Notes: generated by a model not told the origin, from the letters alone. Shown: positions 44,565 through 54,671, counted from the stretch's first letter. The stretch is 64,000 bases of DNA from UBA11612 sp963662375 (GCA_963662375.2 CAXXRP010000010.1:452659-516658); one strand, 5' to 3'. A program made the numbers and translations.

Positions 44565-45952
44565 ATGCAAGTAATTGACAAGAACACAGATGGGCTGAAG
44601 CGCGAATTCAATGTGGTCGTGGCTGCCGCTGCAATCGAAGAAAAAGTTGTAGCCCGTCTGACGGAGGTTGGTCAGCAGGTCCGCTTACCCGGTTTTCGGC
44701 CCGGCAAAATACCCCTGGACCTATTACGCAAACGATTTGGGCAGGCCGTTCGCGGTGAAATACTGGAAAAGACTATCGATGAATCAACACAAGCAGCCTT
44801 GACGGAAAAAGCGCTGGCGCCCGCCATGAAACCCAAAGTGGACGTCGTTCATTCGGACGAGGGAAAGGACCTTGAATTTTCTGTCCAACTTGAGGTGTTG
44901 CCGGCAATTGAATCACCCGATTTTAGCGGTCTTGAGTTAACGCGCCTCGTAGCGACAGTGACAGACGACGAACTCGAAAAAACCCTCGAGGGCATTCTTA
45001 AAAACCGTCGCACTAGGGAAACGATAACCGAGGACCGTGTGTCTACGAAGGGCGATGCCGTACTTGTGGATTACACCGGGCGTGTGGATGGTGCTCTGTT
45101 TGAGGGAGGCTCAGCCGAGGACGCCGTAATCGAACTTGGATCGGGCATGTTTATTCCGGGTTTCGAAGAGCAGCTTGAAGGAAAGAAGGCCGGAGAGGAT
45201 GTAGCTGTAAAAATAAATTTCCCGGGCGACTATCAGAATTCGGAACTAGCTGGGAAGGCCGCCGAGTTCGAGGTTAAGTTAAAGGAGCTGTGTAAGCTCG
45301 TTGTTCCCGAAACTCGATGATGATTTTGCCAAGGGCATGAACGCTGCCGACGTCGAGTCTTTTAGGGCGCGAACCCGCGAACTGCTTCAAGAGGATTACA
45401 ACAAGGCATCCCGATTGCAGTTAAAACGCCAGCTGTTGGATCGGCTAGCAGAATTCTCATTCATTTGATGTGCCGCAAGGCATGGTGGACCTTGAGTTTG
45501 ATTCAATCTGGCGTCAGATGGACCAAGCTGCCAAGAGCGGCCAGTTGGAACCGGAAGATGCCGAAAAAAGCGCAGACGAGCTCAAAACAGAATATAGGAG
45601 CATTGCGGAGCGCCGTGTACGCCTCGGCTTGCTACTTTCGGATGTGGGGCAAAAGAATGGCGTTGAGGTGTCCTCGGAGGACCTAAGCGGTTCTGTAAGG
45701 GAGGAGGCGCTTCGCTATCCCGGACAGGAGACAGCGGTCGTAGAGCATTATAAGAATAATCAGCAGGCGGTGGAAGCTCTCCGGGCACCGCTATTTGAAG
45801 AGAAAGTTGTAGATTTTGTCATTAGCGTTGCAAAGATAACTGATGAGGTCGTCGGCGTGGACGAACTGCTGAAGGATCCTGACGAGCCCGATACGGTCGA
45901 GAAGCCGAAAGTCGCTAGAAAGAATGGCAAGGCTAAAAGAAATCGTAAGTAG
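44565..45952 (+). pseudogene. tig: Trigger factor gene, two frameshifts
   Basis: Trigger factor is the ribosome-bound chaperone and prolyl isomerase. ATG 44565 opens MQVIDKNTDGLKREFNVVV, with the ribosome-binding loop GFRPGKIPLDLLRKRFG and the FKBP domain (DYTGRVDGALFEGGSAED). At 45306-45308 an extra C (CCC for CC) ends the frame at TGA 45318. The next frame goes on KLDDDFAKGMNAADVESFRA until a tandem CATTCATT at 45458-45465, which looks like a 4-bp duplication of CATT; without it FSFDVPQGMVDLEFD would read through. The final frame runs to the stop at 45952 with a Lys-rich tail. Position before clpP-clpX is normal for tig. Confidence 0.9.
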
Positions 45953-46073
45953 AGGCCGTGCAGAAAATGTTGTGCTTGAGGGTAAAACTTGCGGCGTGCG
46001 GCCAATGCCCTATGGTGATTAAATTTAGGCGAGTTGGAATGTAGCGGCCAAATCGAATGCTTTAAGGTGGTGT

Positions 46074-46733
46074 ATGAAAGATCGCGACTCATTTGAGGTT
46101 TACAACAATACCCTTGTTCCCATGGTGGTTGAACAAACTAATCGTGGCGAGCGCGCGTATGACATTTATTCGCGCCTACTAAAAGAACGCATTATCTTTC
46201 TTACCGGCGGTGTCAACGATAATGTCTCCGCGCTGATTTGCGCGCAGCTACTTTTTTTAGAGTCGGAAAACCCGAACAAAGATATCTCCTTTTACATCAA
46301 TTCACCCGGCGGTGTCGTCACGGCTGGGCTCGCAATCTACGACACGATGCAATATATCCGCTGCGACGTTTCGACGATGTGCGTCGGTTTGGCCGCTTCT
46401 ATGGGATCTCTGCTCTTAGCGGCAGGTGCAAAGGACAAACGATACGCATTGCCCAATTCACGAATCATGGTTCATCAGCCTTCTGGTGGCTTTCAGGGCC
46501 AGGCGGCGGACATCGAGATTCAGGCGCGGGAAATTCTCTTGTTAAGGAGCCGCTTAAATCAAATCTATGTTGACCACACTGGCCAATCCCTCAAGAATAT
46601 CGAGAAGGCCGTGGACCGCGATAATTTCATGAGTGCGGCGGCCGCGCTGTCCTTCGGGTTGATAGACGTTGTGACAAAGCAGCGGCCCGGCTCGGTCGAC
46701 AAGGATGACGCTGACGCACCGTCCTCGCCTTAG
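46074..46733 (+). CDS. clpP: ClpP protease catalytic subunit
   Basis: ClpP forms the 14-subunit serine protease chamber used with ClpX. The 219-residue protein has LVPMVVEQTNRGERAYDIYS, INSPGGVVTAGLAIYDTM, catalytic Ser (GLAASMGSLLL), His (IMVHQPSGG) and a downstream Asp in the helix region after HTGQ. AAGGTGG precedes ATG 46074. It appears intact, so the damaged tig upstream has not spread to it. Confidence 0.96.
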   Translation: MKDRDSFEVYNNTLVPMVVEQTNRGERAYDIYSRLLKERIIFLTGGVNDNVSALICAQLLFLESENPNKDISFYINSPGGVVTAGLAIYDTMQYIRCDVSTMCVGLAASMGSLLLAAGAKDKRYALPNSRIMVHQPSGGFQGQAADIEIQAREILLLRSRLNQIYVDHTGQSLKNIEKAVDRDNFMSAAAALSFGLIDVVTKQRPGSVDKDDADAPSSP

Positions 46734-47038
46734 TTAAAACTTACCGGGAAGAGTTTCGATATTATTCAACCTTAAGTGTTGCCCCGTTTTTTGCGACTGG
46801 CGCCAATTAACCATTCGTGAAGGCTGATTAGGTAGTTTGGGTTTTGGCGAGCGTATGGGGTGTTCTCGGATTTGGCTCCGGAAACCATACATGAGGTACC
46901 GGCCCGCTCGGCTAGACGTTTGACTTGTAAGGGTTGGAGGTTGTGTGGGGCGGAAAGGCTCGGTTAACATACGAGATATAGTATTAGTACCGGAAATCGG
47001 CGCGCAATTTTCGATAACCACCGGTGGAGTAGGCGACG
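46734..47038. other. clpP-clpX gap, no gene seen
   Basis: A gap of 305 bp. TATAGT at 46977-46982 could be a -10 box for clpX, but no good -35 lies at the right distance; TTGACT at 46920-46925 has no matching -10. No open frame or tRNA is seen. A leader promoter for clpX is likely somewhere here. Confidence 0.45.
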
Positions 47039-48307
47039 ATGACTAAATCGTCTGGCAGCGGCGATACTAAAAATACCCTATACTGCTCGTTCTGCGGAAA
47101 AAGCCAGCATGAGGTCCGTAAGCTAATTGCAGGGCCCGCCGTGTTCGTTTGCGATGAATGCGTTGAACTCTGCATGGACATTATCCGCGAGGAAAACAAG
47201 ACTAACCTCGTAAAATCCCGAGAAGGCGTTCCAACGCCACGCGATATTCTGAAGGTTCTCGACGACTATGTTATCGGCCAAAGTCACTCCAAGCGGGTTC
47301 TTTCGGTAGCTGTTCACAACCATTACAAGCGATTGACCGGCACCGTAAAGAATGCGGAAGCCGAAATCTCCAAATCGAACATTCTGCTGATCGGACCGAC
47401 AGGTTGCGGCAAGACATTGCTGGCGCAGACGCTGGCGCGCATTCTGGATGTCCCGTTTACCATGGCGGATGCCACCACGTTGACGGAGGCGGGGTACGTT
47501 GGCGAAGACGTGGAGAATATCATTCTAAAGCTCGTTCAAGCGGCAGATTATAATGTCGAACGTGCCCAGCGAGGCATCGTCTATATTGATGAAATCGACA
47601 AGATATCGCGCAAGTCGGATAATCCCTCGATCACGCGCGACGTGTCGGGTGAGGGTGTGCAACAGGCTCTGCTGAAGATTATGGAAGGCACTGTCGCGTC
47701 GGTTCCGCCGCAAGGTGGGCGTAAGCACCCACAGCAGGAGTTCCTGCAGGTCGACACCACGAACATCCTGTTTATATGCGGTGGGGCATTTGCCGGACTC
47801 GAAAAGATTATTTCACAGCGGGGCCGTGGAACGTCGATGGGCTTCGGTGCAAACGTTCAGTCTGTTGATGATCGCCAAACCGGTGAAGTTCTTCGGGCAG
47901 TGGAACCTGAAGATCTGTTGAAGTATGGGTTGATTCCCGAGTTCGTAGGCCGTCTGCCGGTGCTCGCGACACTGGAAGATTTGGATGAGCAGGCGCTGGT
48001 CGAAATCTTGACGACGCCGAAAAACGCGCTCGCCAAACAGTATCAGCGCCTTTTCGACATGGAAAACGTGCAACTAACCTTCACGGACGGTGCGATTAAA
48101 ACCGTCGCGCGTAAGGCCATCGCTCGGAAAACGGGCGCCCGGGGCTTGCGTTCGATTATGGAGGGCATCCTCTTGGATACGATGTTCGATCTGCCCGGCC
48201 TTGAGGGTGTCGAGGAGGTGGTCGTCAATGGCGAGGTGTCGGAGGGTCGTGCTAAACCCTTATATATATACTCAGATCGCCGTGAGGATGCGGTGACACT
48301 AGCATAA
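47039..48307 (+). CDS. clpX: ClpX ATPase specificity subunit
   Basis: ClpX unfolds substrates and feeds them to ClpP. The 422-residue protein begins with a four-Cys zinc finger (YCSFCGKSQHEVRKL and VCDECVELC), followed by Walker A GPTGCGKTLLAQTLA, Walker B IVYIDEIDKI, sensor-2 and the IGF-type ClpP contact region. Length is normal. Confidence 0.97.
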   Translation: MTKSSGSGDTKNTLYCSFCGKSQHEVRKLIAGPAVFVCDECVELCMDIIREENKTNLVKSREGVPTPRDILKVLDDYVIGQSHSKRVLSVAVHNHYKRLTGTVKNAEAEISKSNILLIGPTGCGKTLLAQTLARILDVPFTMADATTLTEAGYVGEDVENIILKLVQAADYNVERAQRGIVYIDEIDKISRKSDNPSITRDVSGEGVQQALLKIMEGTVASVPPQGGRKHPQQEFLQVDTTNILFICGGAFAGLEKIISQRGRGTSMGFGANVQSVDDRQTGEVLRAVEPEDLLKYGLIPEFVGRLPVLATLEDLDEQALVEILTTPKNALAKQYQRLFDMENVQLTFTDGAIKTVARKAIARKTGARGLRSIMEGILLDTMFDLPGLEGVEEVVVNGEVSEGRAKPLYIYSDRREDAVTLA

Positions 48308-48473
48308 ATTGGCCAATACCTTGACCCGGCGTCCGTACGCCCTATCTTTGGAATATGTGTTGTTCTGTATCTGGCGCCTGCAGTGCGGGCCAGGACATAA
48401 TTCTAACGCGTGCTTATAAATAGAATCTGCTCCCTCCGTACTAGACGGTACGGTCCCGCTTATGAGGTGATCG

Positions 48474-50882
48474 GTGGATATCTCTAAAGGTCAGTTGTTC
48501 CCAGTCCTGCCGCTGAGGGACATCGTCGTTTTTCCGCACATGATTGTTCCGTTGTTTGTTGGACGAGAAAAGTCGGTACGTGCCCTCGAAGATGTCATGT
48601 CTGATGACAAGCAGATTCTATTGGTCGCGCAGAAAGACGCGTCTCAGGATGATCCTTCCACCGAAGAAATCTACGACGTGGGCACTGTGTCTATGGTGTT
48701 GCAGTTGTTGAAGCTGCCGGATGGCACAGTCAAGGTTCTTGTAGAGGGCGGGCAACGTGCCCGCATTTCCAGGCACAAGGACAACGATTCATTTTTCGAA
48801 GCGTATGCCGAATTCATCGATGAGCCGCCGGAAGAAGACAAGGAACTCGAGGCACTCGCTCGATCGGTGGTGTCGCAATTTGAGCAGTACGTTAAACTCA
48901 ATAAAAAGATACCGCCGGAAGTCCTGGTTTCAATAAATCAGATCGACAATGCCTCGAAGTTGGCTGACACGGTTGCATCGCACCTCACCCTGAAAATCGC
49001 CGAGAAACAGGAATTGCTGGAGGTCAAAAGCGTTTCTGAACGTTTGGAACGCGTTTACGGGTTTATGGAATCCGAGATTAGCGTTTTGCAAGTTGAAAAG
49101 CGTATTCGCAATAGGGTCAAGCGCCAGATGGAAAAGACCCAGCGCGAATATTATCTCAACGAGCAGATGAAGGCGATTCAGAGGGAACTCGGTGAGAACA
49201 ATGAGGGCGGGGATGAGGCCACGGAGTTTGAGGATAAGATCAAGAAGCTTCGTTTGAGTAAGGAAGCGCGAGAGAAGGCGGTGGCGGAAATTAAGAAGCT
49301 GAAGAGCATGGGCCCGATGTCTGCCGAGGCAACCGTCGTTCGTAATTATCTGGATTGGCTGACGACGATCCCCTGGAAAAAACGCTCCAAAGTCAGCATC
49401 GATCTGAAAAAGGCGAAAAGCCAGTTGGACCGCGACCATTACGGGCTTGAAAAGGTCAAGGAGCGAATTGTTGAGTATTTGGCGGTGCAAAGCCGTACAA
49501 AGAAGGTAAAGGGGCCTATCCTTTGCCTTGTCGGAGCACCGGGCGTCGGCAAGACGTCTCTGGGACGTTCTATCGCTTCGGCAACCGGTAGAAATTTTGT
49601 GCGGGTGTCGCTTGGTGGCGTTCGTGACGAAGCGGAAATCAGGGGTCACCGCCGGACCTATATAGGGTCGATGCCCGGCAAAATTATCCAGGGCATGCGG
49701 AAGGCCAAAACGTCGAATCCGCTATTCTTGCTGGATGAGGTGGATAAGCTGGGCAACGATTGGCGGGGCGACCCATCGTCGGCGTTGCTTGAGGTGCTCG
49801 ACCCAGAGCAGAATTCGACATTTCAGGATCATTACCTCGAAGTGGACTATGACTTGTCCGATGTCTTATTCATCACGACGGCCAATACTTTGCGTATGCC
49901 CCAGCCACTGTTGGACCGTATGGAGGTTATCCGGCTGTCTGGATATACGGAGGACGAGAAGGTCGCTATCGCCAAGCGACACTTGATTGCCAAACAGTTT
50001 CCAGCGCACGGCTTGAAAAAGGACGAATGGCGTGTATCCGATGACGCGTTGCGCGATCTATGTCGCTACTACACTAGGGAAGCCGGCGTTCGTAATCTAG
50101 AGCGCGAATTGGCGAACTTAGCGCGCAAGGCGACTAAGGAAATCGTTCTGCGTAATTTAAAGAAGGTCGCGGTTACGCGCCGCAATCTTAAGAAGTTTGC
50201 AGGCGTGCAAAAATATCATTTCGGCGAAGCTGAACTTCAAGATTTAGTGGGTGTCTCTACCGGTCTCGCATGGACTGAAGTCGGCGGCGAGCTGCTATCG
50301 ATTGAAGCCGTGATTATGCCTGGCAAGGGCGCGATCACTCTGACCGGAAAACTTGGCGACGTGATGAAAGAGTCGATCCAGGCGGCGCGGTCCTTTGTCC
50401 GCAGCCGGGCCATGCCGTTTGGCATTAAGCCTAAGATATTTGAGAAAAATGATATCCACCTGCATGTCCCTGAGGGAGCTACCCCTAAGGATGGCCCTTC
50501 AGCTGGCGTGGCCATGTGCACGTCCATCGTATCAGCGTTAACCGGTATACCGGTCCGCCGGAACGTGGCGATGACCGGCGAGATCACGCTTCGAGGTCGC
50601 GTGCTTCCCATCGGCGGGTTGAAGGAGAAGCTCCTGGCGGCTCTGCGTGGTGGCATTACGGCGGTTTTGATCCCCAAGGAAAACGAAAAAGACCTTGAAG
50701 AGATACCTGACAACGTCAAACGCAATTTGAAAATGATTCCGGTATCGACCGTTGATGAGGTGTTGGCGAACGCGATGGTCAAACCACTTGTTCCTATCCT
50801 CAAAGACGACGAGGAAGAAGAGCAACAAACATCGAAGCCAGGCGAAACTGATGGCGATGAAGAACCGTTGCTTACCCATTGA
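48474..50882 (+). CDS. lon: ATP-dependent Lon protease
   Basis: Lon degrades misfolded and short-lived regulatory proteins. The 802-residue protein has an N-terminal LonN domain (FPVLPLRDIVVFPHMIVPLF), a long coiled coil, Walker A GAPGVGKTSLGRS, Walker B FLLDEVDKLG, and the C-terminal Ser-Lys protease (PKDGPSAGVAM for Ser, with a Lys about 43 residues later). GTG 48474 has GAGGTGAT upstream. It is followed by hupB. Confidence 0.97.
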   Translation: MDISKGQLFPVLPLRDIVVFPHMIVPLFVGREKSVRALEDVMSDDKQILLVAQKDASQDDPSTEEIYDVGTVSMVLQLLKLPDGTVKVLVEGGQRARISRHKDNDSFFEAYAEFIDEPPEEDKELEALARSVVSQFEQYVKLNKKIPPEVLVSINQIDNASKLADTVASHLTLKIAEKQELLEVKSVSERLERVYGFMESEISVLQVEKRIRNRVKRQMEKTQREYYLNEQMKAIQRELGENNEGGDEATEFEDKIKKLRLSKEAREKAVAEIKKLKSMGPMSAEATVVRNYLDWLTTIPWKKRSKVSIDLKKAKSQLDRDHYGLEKVKERIVEYLAVQSRTKKVKGPILCLVGAPGVGKTSLGRSIASATGRNFVRVSLGGVRDEAEIRGHRRTYIGSMPGKIIQGMRKAKTSNPLFLLDEVDKLGNDWRGDPSSALLEVLDPEQNSTFQDHYLEVDYDLSDVLFITTANTLRMPQPLLDRMEVIRLSGYTEDEKVAIAKRHLIAKQFPAHGLKKDEWRVSDDALRDLCRYYTREAGVRNLERELANLARKATKEIVLRNLKKVAVTRRNLKKFAGVQKYHFGEAELQDLVGVSTGLAWTEVGGELLSIEAVIMPGKGAITLTGKLGDVMKESIQAARSFVRSRAMPFGIKPKIFEKNDIHLHVPEGATPKDGPSAGVAMCTSIVSALTGIPVRRNVAMTGEITLRGRVLPIGGLKEKLLAALRGGITAVLIPKENEKDLEEIPDNVKRNLKMIPVSTVDEVLANAMVKPLVPILKDDEEEEQQTSKPGETDGDEEPLLTH

Positions 50883-51076
50883 CGGGTGGTCGTGACCCGT
50901 TGTAGCTCTGCTGGGTCGAAAGGACTGGGTGGTTGTAAAGCAAAGCTCGCTTTTACCAGTGTTGTCTGCGGGGCATCTTTGGTTAATTTGCGTGCTGTCA
51001 AAAGTGCGCACGTCGGAATAAAGTCGATTTAGGTCAGTTATCCCCAGAAAACTGCGAAAAATAATAATTTATCAGA
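50883..51076. other. lon-hupB gap
   Basis: No open frame of coding character. ACGGGT (50882-50887) and ACCCGT (50895-50900) form a short stem around lon's stop, with no T-run. The gap becomes AT-rich toward the hupB promoter. Confidence 0.5.
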
Positions 51077-51106
51077 TTGACGCACCCAAAAACGGAGGCA
51101 TACACT
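51077..51106 (+). promoter_or_regulatory. Predicted hupB promoter
   Basis: TTGACG (51077-51082), an 18-bp spacer and TACACT (51101-51106), preceded by an AT-rich stretch at about 51055-51072 that may act as an UP-like element. The 5' leader would be about 125 bases, long for HU. This is the best promoter match in the gap. Confidence 0.6.
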
Positions 51107-51240
51107 TTGTGTGTATCGTCGGAGTAGAGTGGAAGGCTTGGCGGTGCAGCGGGTCAGTAAACACGCTGATGTAGCCCGTTGTTCTACCGCTAACCCACCA
51201 GATAGAGCTCATTTGTCGCAGATGAAAAAAGGGGTCACAT

Positions 51241-51516
51241 ATGAATAAGAACGATTTAGTCGCAGCGGTCGCGAACTCTGCGGGGCTGACGAAAGCTGAC
51301 GCTGCGAAAGCGGTCGACAGCGTTTTGGAAAATATTAGTGCTTCATTGAAGCAGCAAAATGAAGTTCGTCTTGTCGGTTTCGGAACGTTTTCTGTTGCAA
51401 ATCGAGCGGCGAGTGATGGGCGTAACCCCCGTACCGGTGAAAAGATCAGAATTCCTGCCTCCAAGCGGCCGAAGTTTTCCGCTGGTAAGGCGCTGAAGGA
51501 TGCGGTTAACTGCTAA
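51241..51516 (+). CDS. hupB: HU-family DNA-binding protein
   Basis: HU bends and compacts DNA. The 91-residue protein has the full HU pattern: MNKNDLVAAVANSAGLTKAD, EVRLVGFGTFSVANRAASDG, the proline arm GRNPRTGEKIRIPASKRPKF and a helical end. It lies between lon and a tRNA, its usual place after lon. Confidence 0.97.
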   Translation: MNKNDLVAAVANSAGLTKADAAKAVDSVLENISASLKQQNEVRLVGFGTFSVANRAASDGRNPRTGEKIRIPASKRPKFSAGKALKDAVNC

Positions 51517-51542
51517 GAGTTATGCGTGGGATTTGAGGACGG

Positions 51543-51576
51543 TGCCGGGCGCGTTTCTCGCGGCCGGCATTTTTTT
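51543..51576 (+). terminator. Intrinsic terminator after hupB
   Basis: TGCCGGGCGCG (51543-51553) and CGCGGCCGGCA (51559-51569) pair with one mismatch around a 5-base loop, followed directly by seven T (51570-51576). A strong rho-independent terminator. Confidence 0.85.
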
Positions 51577-51619
51577 GTGCCCGCGACACAGTGCGGCGGA
51601 TTACGGACCGGTGCGGTAG

Positions 51620-51695
51620 GGGCGATTAGCTCAGTTGGTAGAGCACCTCGTTTACACCGAGGGGGTCGGCAGTTCGAGCCTGTCATCGCCCACCA
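51620..51695 (+). tRNA. tRNA-Val (anticodon TAC), CCA encoded
   Basis: Acceptor GGGCGAT (51620-51626) pairs with ATCGCCC (51685-51691), then A and CCA. The anticodon stem CCTCG/CGAGG encloses TTTACAC, giving UAC for GUA and other GUN codons. The D arm GCTCAGTTGGTAGAGC and T arm with GTTCGAGCC are normal. Confidence 0.95.
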
Positions 51696-52078
51696 TTTTA
51701 TGTTTTTTTATGTTTTTTGAGCGGTTGCTTGCAAAAATGCGTAGGGCTCTAGTGCCACCGTTTCCCACAGGCGCACCATTTTAAGGGGCTGATATCTATA
51801 TATCGGTGCCGGATTCACGATAAGGCCATGGGATTGATTATCCGCAAGCGCGCCGTTCCTGAATTTCCAATACAGCACGAGCTGGACGGGCCTAAGTTAT
51901 CGGTACGGTGTCTGGGCGCGCGAGGCCAGTGCGTTCTGTCGCGCGCGCAACGCGGGATCGTTGCCCTGCTGCTTAGCCTTTTTGTTGCGCCGTTGTGTGC
52001 TGCGCAGACCTACGGCAACAGCGCACCCCCAGCGACGAATGCGACCCGTTCCGGCGTTGGGGAGGAGGAAGGCCGCAT

Positions 52079-52084
52079 CATCTA
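52079..52084. repeat. Target site duplication, left, IS copy 2
   Basis: CATCTA before the left IS end, repeated at 54666-54671. Confidence 0.85.
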
Positions 52085-52284
52085 TGTCAACGGCGGAGCA
52101 AAATTAGTCCACCCGGGCGGAGCAAAACTAGTCCACTTAACGTTATGCGGTACGCGGTGTTGGGGGGTTGTCCCGGTAGTCCATAGGAGGGACCCGCGCT
52201 GCTTCGTGTAGCGCTTGCGTTACGCGGAGCGAAGCAGCGTGGGAGGTTCCTGTGGGCCCACCGGGTCAACCATTGCACCGGCGG

Positions 52285-53055
52285 TTAAGCAGGTATTTTT
52301 GGGGATTTCCGCCGTTTTTGGCTTTGGTTGAGACGATAGCTCTCGCCGTTCATTTCCAGGATATGGACATGGTGGGTGAGGCGGTCCAGCAAAGCCCCGG
52401 TCAGGCGTTCCGAGCCGAATATCTCCGTCCACTCATCGAACGGCAAGTTGGAGGTCACCAGGATCGAGCCCCGCTCGTAGCGCTGGCTGAAGACTTCGAA
52501 CAGCAGCTCGGCGCCGGTCTTCGAGAGCGGCACGAAGCCGAGTTCGTCGATGATCAGAAGGTGATACTTTGCCAGTTGCTTCTGCAGGCGCAACAGGCGT
52601 TTTTCATCCCTGGCCTCCATCAGTTCATGAACCAGGGCAGCGGCCGTGAGGAAGCCGACGGAGAGCCCCTTTTGGCAGGCCGCCAGACCGAGACCGAGGG
52701 CGATATGGGTCTTGCCGGTTCCGCTGTTGCCGAGCGCGATGATATTCTCACGACGCTCGACGTATTCGCATCGCGCCAACTCCAGAACCAGCATCTTGTT
52801 GAGCGATGCGATGGCCTTGAAGTCGAAGCTGTCGAGGCTTTTGACGGCGGGGAACCTGGCCTGTCTGATCCGCCGCTCGACCATGCGGCGCTCACGGTCG
52901 ATCAGTTCCAACTCGGTCAGACGGACAAGATACCGCACATGGTCGGCGCCCTCGGTGGCGCATTGGCGGGCCAGCTTGTCGTATTCGCGCAGGAACGTCG
53001 GCAGTTTCAGGGTCTTGAGGTGATGGGCCAGCAACACTTGCGGCGTATCGGTCAT
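52285..53055 (-). CDS. istB: IS21 transposition helper ATPase IstB, copy 2
   Basis: Identical to copy 1 apart from one Leu to Phe change in the sensor-1 region (NLPFDEW). The ATG overlaps the istA stop. All AAA+ motifs are intact. Confidence 0.95.
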   Translation of the reverse strand: MTDTPQVLLAHHLKTLKLPTFLREYDKLARQCATEGADHVRYLVRLTELELIDRERRMVERRIRQARFPAVKSLDSFDFKAIASLNKMLVLELARCEYVERRENIIALGNSGTGKTHIALGLGLAACQKGLSVGFLTAAALVHELMEARDEKRLLRLQKQLAKYHLLIIDELGFVPLSKTGAELLFEVFSQRYERGSILVTSNLPFDEWTEIFGSERLTGALLDRLTHHVHILEMNGESYRLNQSQKRRKSPKIPA

Positions 53056-54551
53056 GACGCGCCTCCACCCAACAAGCTCATATAACTGGCGGCGGCCGTG
53101 GTCGCCACGTTGGCCCGAGGCAGGTAGGGATAGATATCCAGGTCGAGTTTGGGCGGGCGTCGCTCGATACGGCACAGCACAAGGTGTTTGACGGCGTCGT
53201 AGCCGATCGCACCCAGGCGCAGGGCGTCCTTCACCGCGCCGTGAAGCACCTCGAGATCGAAGGTCTCCACAAGCCGAAGGACCTGGACGTATTCCCGCTT
53301 GCCGGCCTTGCCCATGCGCGCCTCCAGGAGACGGCGCAGGGTTGGGAAGGCATCAGGCAGTTCCCATCCGGCTAGCGGCGCGGCCTGATCCAGGGCACCG
53401 ATCTTGTGCTCCAGCAAAGGCAGGTAGTGGATCGGATCGAAGACCATATCTTCCCGGTCGTAGGAACGGGGGTGTCGGGCAATGATCCCGGCGCCGCAAC
53501 CGATAACCACCTCGTGGACATAGCCACGGATCCAGACTTCCTGATGGCCGTAGGCGACGGGCACGGAATAGTCATTCGTCCGGTAGCGCACCAGGGACAG
53601 CGAGTTGACCCGCGTGCCCTGCTTGTCGCACGCGTCGAACGGTGCCGGCAGTGGCCTCTTCAACGCTTCGCGGTCACGCACAAACCGTTCGCCGATGCTC
53701 TCGCGGTGGCCGCGCAGGACGTTGCCTTGCCGGTTGCGGCATTGCTCTTCCAGGTGGCCATTGAAGGCGTCCCAGCTCGCGAACCGGGGAAGCGGCGTCA
53801 TGAAGTTCCGCCGGGCATAGCCGACCACCCCCTCCACATTGCCTTTGTCGTTACCCTTGCCGGGACGGCCGTAGCGGTCCTCGAAGAGGTAATGGGACTG
53901 CAGCCCGCTGAACGCCCGCGTTCGTTGCCGCGTGCCATCTGACAAGATGCGCGACACCAGACACTTGTCGTTGTCGTAAAGAATCGATTGGGGAACGCCG
54001 CCGAAAAAAACAAAGGCTCTGTTGTGCCCGTCCAGCCAGGCCTCCGTCGTCGCCGCCGGGTAGGCCGCAACGAAGCAGGCATCGCTGTGGGGAAGTGTCA
54101 TGACGAAAAAATGCGCCCGATACTTGACGCCGGCGATGATCGCATCCGCCTCGCCAAAGTCCGCTTGAGCATGGCCCGGAGGATGTGACAACGGCACAAA
54201 CATCTCACGCCGACGAAGGCGCCGTTCCCGAACGTAATCCTTCACGATGGTCTCTTTGCCCGTGAAGCCATGTTCGTCGCGAAGGCGCTCGAAGATACGC
54301 TTCGCCGTGTGGTGCTGCTTACGGTGAACCGTTCGGTCCTCCTCCAGAATACGGTCGATGATATCCGTGAAGGGGGCCAGTTTCGGGCGTTTCGGTGGCT
54401 GGCGTCGCCGATATCCCGGCGGTTCCGAATGCCGCAGCATCTTCCTCACCGTCTCGCGCGCAATGCCAAACCGACTTGCCGCCTCTCGCTGGCTCAGACC
54501 ATCAACATGGCAGGCCAGCCGAACGCGCAGATATAGGTCCACGGTGTACAT
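53052..54551 (-). CDS. istA: IS21 transposase IstA, copy 2
   Basis: Identical in translated sequence to copy 1, with all three catalytic acidic motifs. Start chosen at MYTVDLYL (54551), as for copy 1; ATG 54566 is the alternative. Confidence 0.95.
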   Translation of the reverse strand: MYTVDLYLRVRLACHVDGLSQREAASRFGIARETVRKMLRHSEPPGYRRRQPPKRPKLAPFTDIIDRILEEDRTVHRKQHHTAKRIFERLRDEHGFTGKETIVKDYVRERRLRRREMFVPLSHPPGHAQADFGEADAIIAGVKYRAHFFVMTLPHSDACFVAAYPAATTEAWLDGHNRAFVFFGGVPQSILYDNDKCLVSRILSDGTRQRTRAFSGLQSHYLFEDRYGRPGKGNDKGNVEGVVGYARRNFMTPLPRFASWDAFNGHLEEQCRNRQGNVLRGHRESIGERFVRDREALKRPLPAPFDACDKQGTRVNSLSLVRYRTNDYSVPVAYGHQEVWIRGYVHEVVIGCGAGIIARHPRSYDREDMVFDPIHYLPLLEHKIGALDQAAPLAGWELPDAFPTLRRLLEARMGKAGKREYVQVLRLVETFDLEVLHGAVKDALRLGAIGYDAVKHLVLCRIERRPPKLDLDIYPYLPRANVATTAAASYMSLLGGGAS

Positions 54552-54665
54552 CCTCCCGCCTTCCATCTCAAAAAAGATCGAAGGCTACAGGTGGCAGAGT
54601 TTTACTCCGCCCGCGGCTGGGAAATCCCGCCGCTTCCGTGGACTAATTTGTCACCGCCGTTCTCA

Positions 54666-54671
54666 CATCTA
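54666..54671. repeat. Target site duplication, right, IS copy 2
   Basis: CATCTA, direct repeat of 52079-52084. Confidence 0.85.

Larger units (their letters stand above)
52085..54665 (-). mobile_element. IS21-family insertion sequence, copy 2
   Basis: 2,581 bp, same orientation and same ends as copy 1, from which it differs at only two positions found (52148 C for T, 52440 A for G). Different target duplication (CATCTA), so it arose by an independent transposition and not by duplication of the region. It splits a TonB-receptor relic. The same 21-bp repeats lie at both ends. Confidence 0.95.

Noticed and set aside
46920..46948. Sigma-70 promoter for clpX at TTGACT
   Set aside because: No -10-like hexamer at a workable distance, and the heat-shock sigma consensus is also not met.
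51995..52211. Short frames crossing the left IS boundary
   Set aside because: They run from the receptor relic into IS non-coding sequence and are artefacts of the insertion.
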